Source of the DNA: Acidobacteriaceae bacterium
GTDB taxonomy: Bacteria; Acidobacteriota; Terriglobia; Terriglobales; Acidobacteriaceae
DNA: 7,645 nucleotides
NCBI GenBank assembly: GCA_030040395.1
Contig: JASHTU010000549.1
Span: 1-7,645, forward strand
Direction: 5' to 3'
This document shows positions 7,177 to 7,645 of the stretch, in pieces. The notes beneath the pieces were generated by a model. That model was given only the letters and a program-made list of their open reading frames with translations, was not told where the DNA came from and did no database searches. The first letter of the stretch is position 1; every line of letters begins with the position of its first letter. Both the position numbers and the translations under genes were made by a program.

Positions 7177-7226
7177 GAGGTTAAGTGGTTTGTTTGCAAT
7201 CACTTATACTACTTAGTACTGGCTCT

Positions 7227-7280
7227 AAATTATTGATAATAAAGGGGTTAGATAATAAAATCTTCAATAATAAGGGCTTA
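7227..7280 (+). repeat. Degenerate tandem duplication, period about 31 bp
   Basis: Unit 1 at 7227-7250 and unit 2 at 7258-7280 share the frame AAAT...T...ATAATAA(A)GGG.TTA, with about 18 of 23 aligned positions identical and one gap. Both units lie in the AT-rich patch. Whether this is an old local duplication or part of a dispersed intergenic repeat family cannot be decided from one copy. Confidence 0.5.
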
Positions 7281-7372
7281 TGGCCATTTTTCGGGCGTTT
7301 TGCCCCACTTTTGGTGCAGTCTCAGGCAGTAGTGTCTGCTAAGGGGCCGCAATAGCGGCGGCAAAAAGCAGG

Positions 7373-7416
7373 CGGCCCGGGGATGGCGGCGCGGCCTAGC
7401 CACCACTCCCGGGCCG
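7373..7416. repeat. GC-rich inverted repeat
   Basis: CGGCCCGGG (7373-7381) and CCCGGGCCG (7408-7416) are perfect complements around a 26-nt loop, which itself contains TGGC and GCCA able to extend the pairing imperfectly. It lies 33 bp beyond the stop codon of the IS5-type transposase. It could be a transcription-ending structure for that element or part of its terminal region. There is no adjacent T-run. Confidence 0.5.
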
Positions 7417-7448
7417 TCTTCCGAATAGGAATCACCCCGTTCTGCTAC

Positions 7449-7645
7449 CTAGGCCGTATCGACATATAGCTGCAGGGTGATCCAGGAACAGGCTAGGGCG
7501 ACGAGAGCCTGGAAGCAGGCTTTGGATTTCTCGTAGCGAGTAGCAAAGCGACGGAAACATTTGAGTTTGCTGAAGCAGCGTTCGATTCGGTTACGCAGCT
7601 TGTACAAGGTTTTGTCATACTCCCGTTGCTGTTTGCGGTTAGAGC
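7449..7645 (-). CDS. IS5-family (IS427-like) transposase, C-terminal 64 residues (5' end outside window)
   Basis: The minus strand from the window edge encodes SNRKQQREYDKTLYKLRNRI and, continuing, ERCFSKLKCFRRFATRYEKS, ending in LQLYVDTA at TAG 7451-7449. It carries the complete IS4/IS5 superfamily signature Y-(2)-R-(3)-E-(6)-K (Tyr14, Arg17, Glu21, Lys28 of the visible part), where the Glu is the third member of the DDE catalytic triad. RNRIERCFSKLKxFRRFATRYEK is typical of the IS5-family IS427 group, whose transposase is often made from two frames. The visible part has no stop or frameshift, so the element may be intact. The element's downstream end should lie within about 7400-7448, but I cannot place its terminal repeat. 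Confidence 0.9.
   Translation of the reverse strand, partial: SNRKQQREYDKTLYKLRNRIERCFSKLKCFRRFATRYEKSKACFQALVALACSWITLQLYVDTA

Larger units (their letters stand above)
7121..7448. other. AT-rich then GC-rich intergenic region between two transposase fragments
   Basis: No coding region is supported in these 328 bases. Composition switches sharply. About 7128-7290 is AT-rich, with a C/T tract and a degenerate tandem duplication. About 7340-7420 is very GC-rich, with two inverted repeats (7346-7359 and 7373-7416). The ends of both insertion sequences should lie here, but I could not identify terminal inverted repeats or target duplications with certainty. Confidence 0.5.

Noticed and set aside
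7121..7448. CRISPR array or tRNA/rRNA gene in the AT-rich to GC-rich stretch
   Set aside because: There are only two degenerate repeat units, no regular spacers, and no cloverleaf or conserved rRNA sequence was recognised.

Overview
The window suggests a GC-rich soil-type bacterium, most likely an Acidobacteriota member. The evidence is the RecA sequence (a [12 protein letters not shown] segment and an [15 protein letters not shown] segment before the Walker A loop), an unusually long single-chain pyruvate:ferredoxin oxidoreductase, and nearby VapC and IS256 debris. The phylum call comes from remembered family resemblance, not from a search.

Layout. Positions 1-870 (minus) hold the first 290 codons of recA, cut by the window edge, with a clear Shine-Dalgarno and a plausible extended -10 promoter at 959-988. 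Divergent from it, 1016-1240 (plus) is the decayed C-terminal half of a VapC/PIN toxin gene with an in-frame TGA and no antitoxin partner. Facing it, 1254-1550 (minus) is a small intact gene of the antibiotic biosynthesis monooxygenase (ABM) fold. Positions 1551-1977 carry no supportable gene, but contain a perfect 9-bp hairpin in the leader of the next gene.

Positions 1978-6669 (plus) encode the main gene, a 1563-residue pyruvate (2-oxoacid):ferredoxin oxidoreductase. It fuses the alpha, gamma, two-cluster ferredoxin and TPP-binding beta modules in one chain. It is about 330-390 residues longer than classical NifJ/PFOR, and the extra length sits mainly between the cluster-binding motifs. A strong hairpin terminator at 6720-6759 follows, so the gene looks monocistronic.

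The right end (6760-7645) is accessory DNA. It holds a deleted and nonsense-mutated IS256-family transposase remnant (6777-7120), an AT-rich intergenic stretch with a pyrimidine tract, a degenerate tandem duplication and a GC-rich hairpin, and then the C-terminal end of an apparently intact IS5-family (IS427-like) transposase running off the window.

The two main housekeeping functions, DNA repair/recombination (recA) and low-potential electron generation from pyruvate (PFOR), are not functionally linked. They are separated and flanked by decaying toxin and transposon sequence. I see no previously undescribed multi-gene system. The most distinctive item is the enlarged PFOR architecture.
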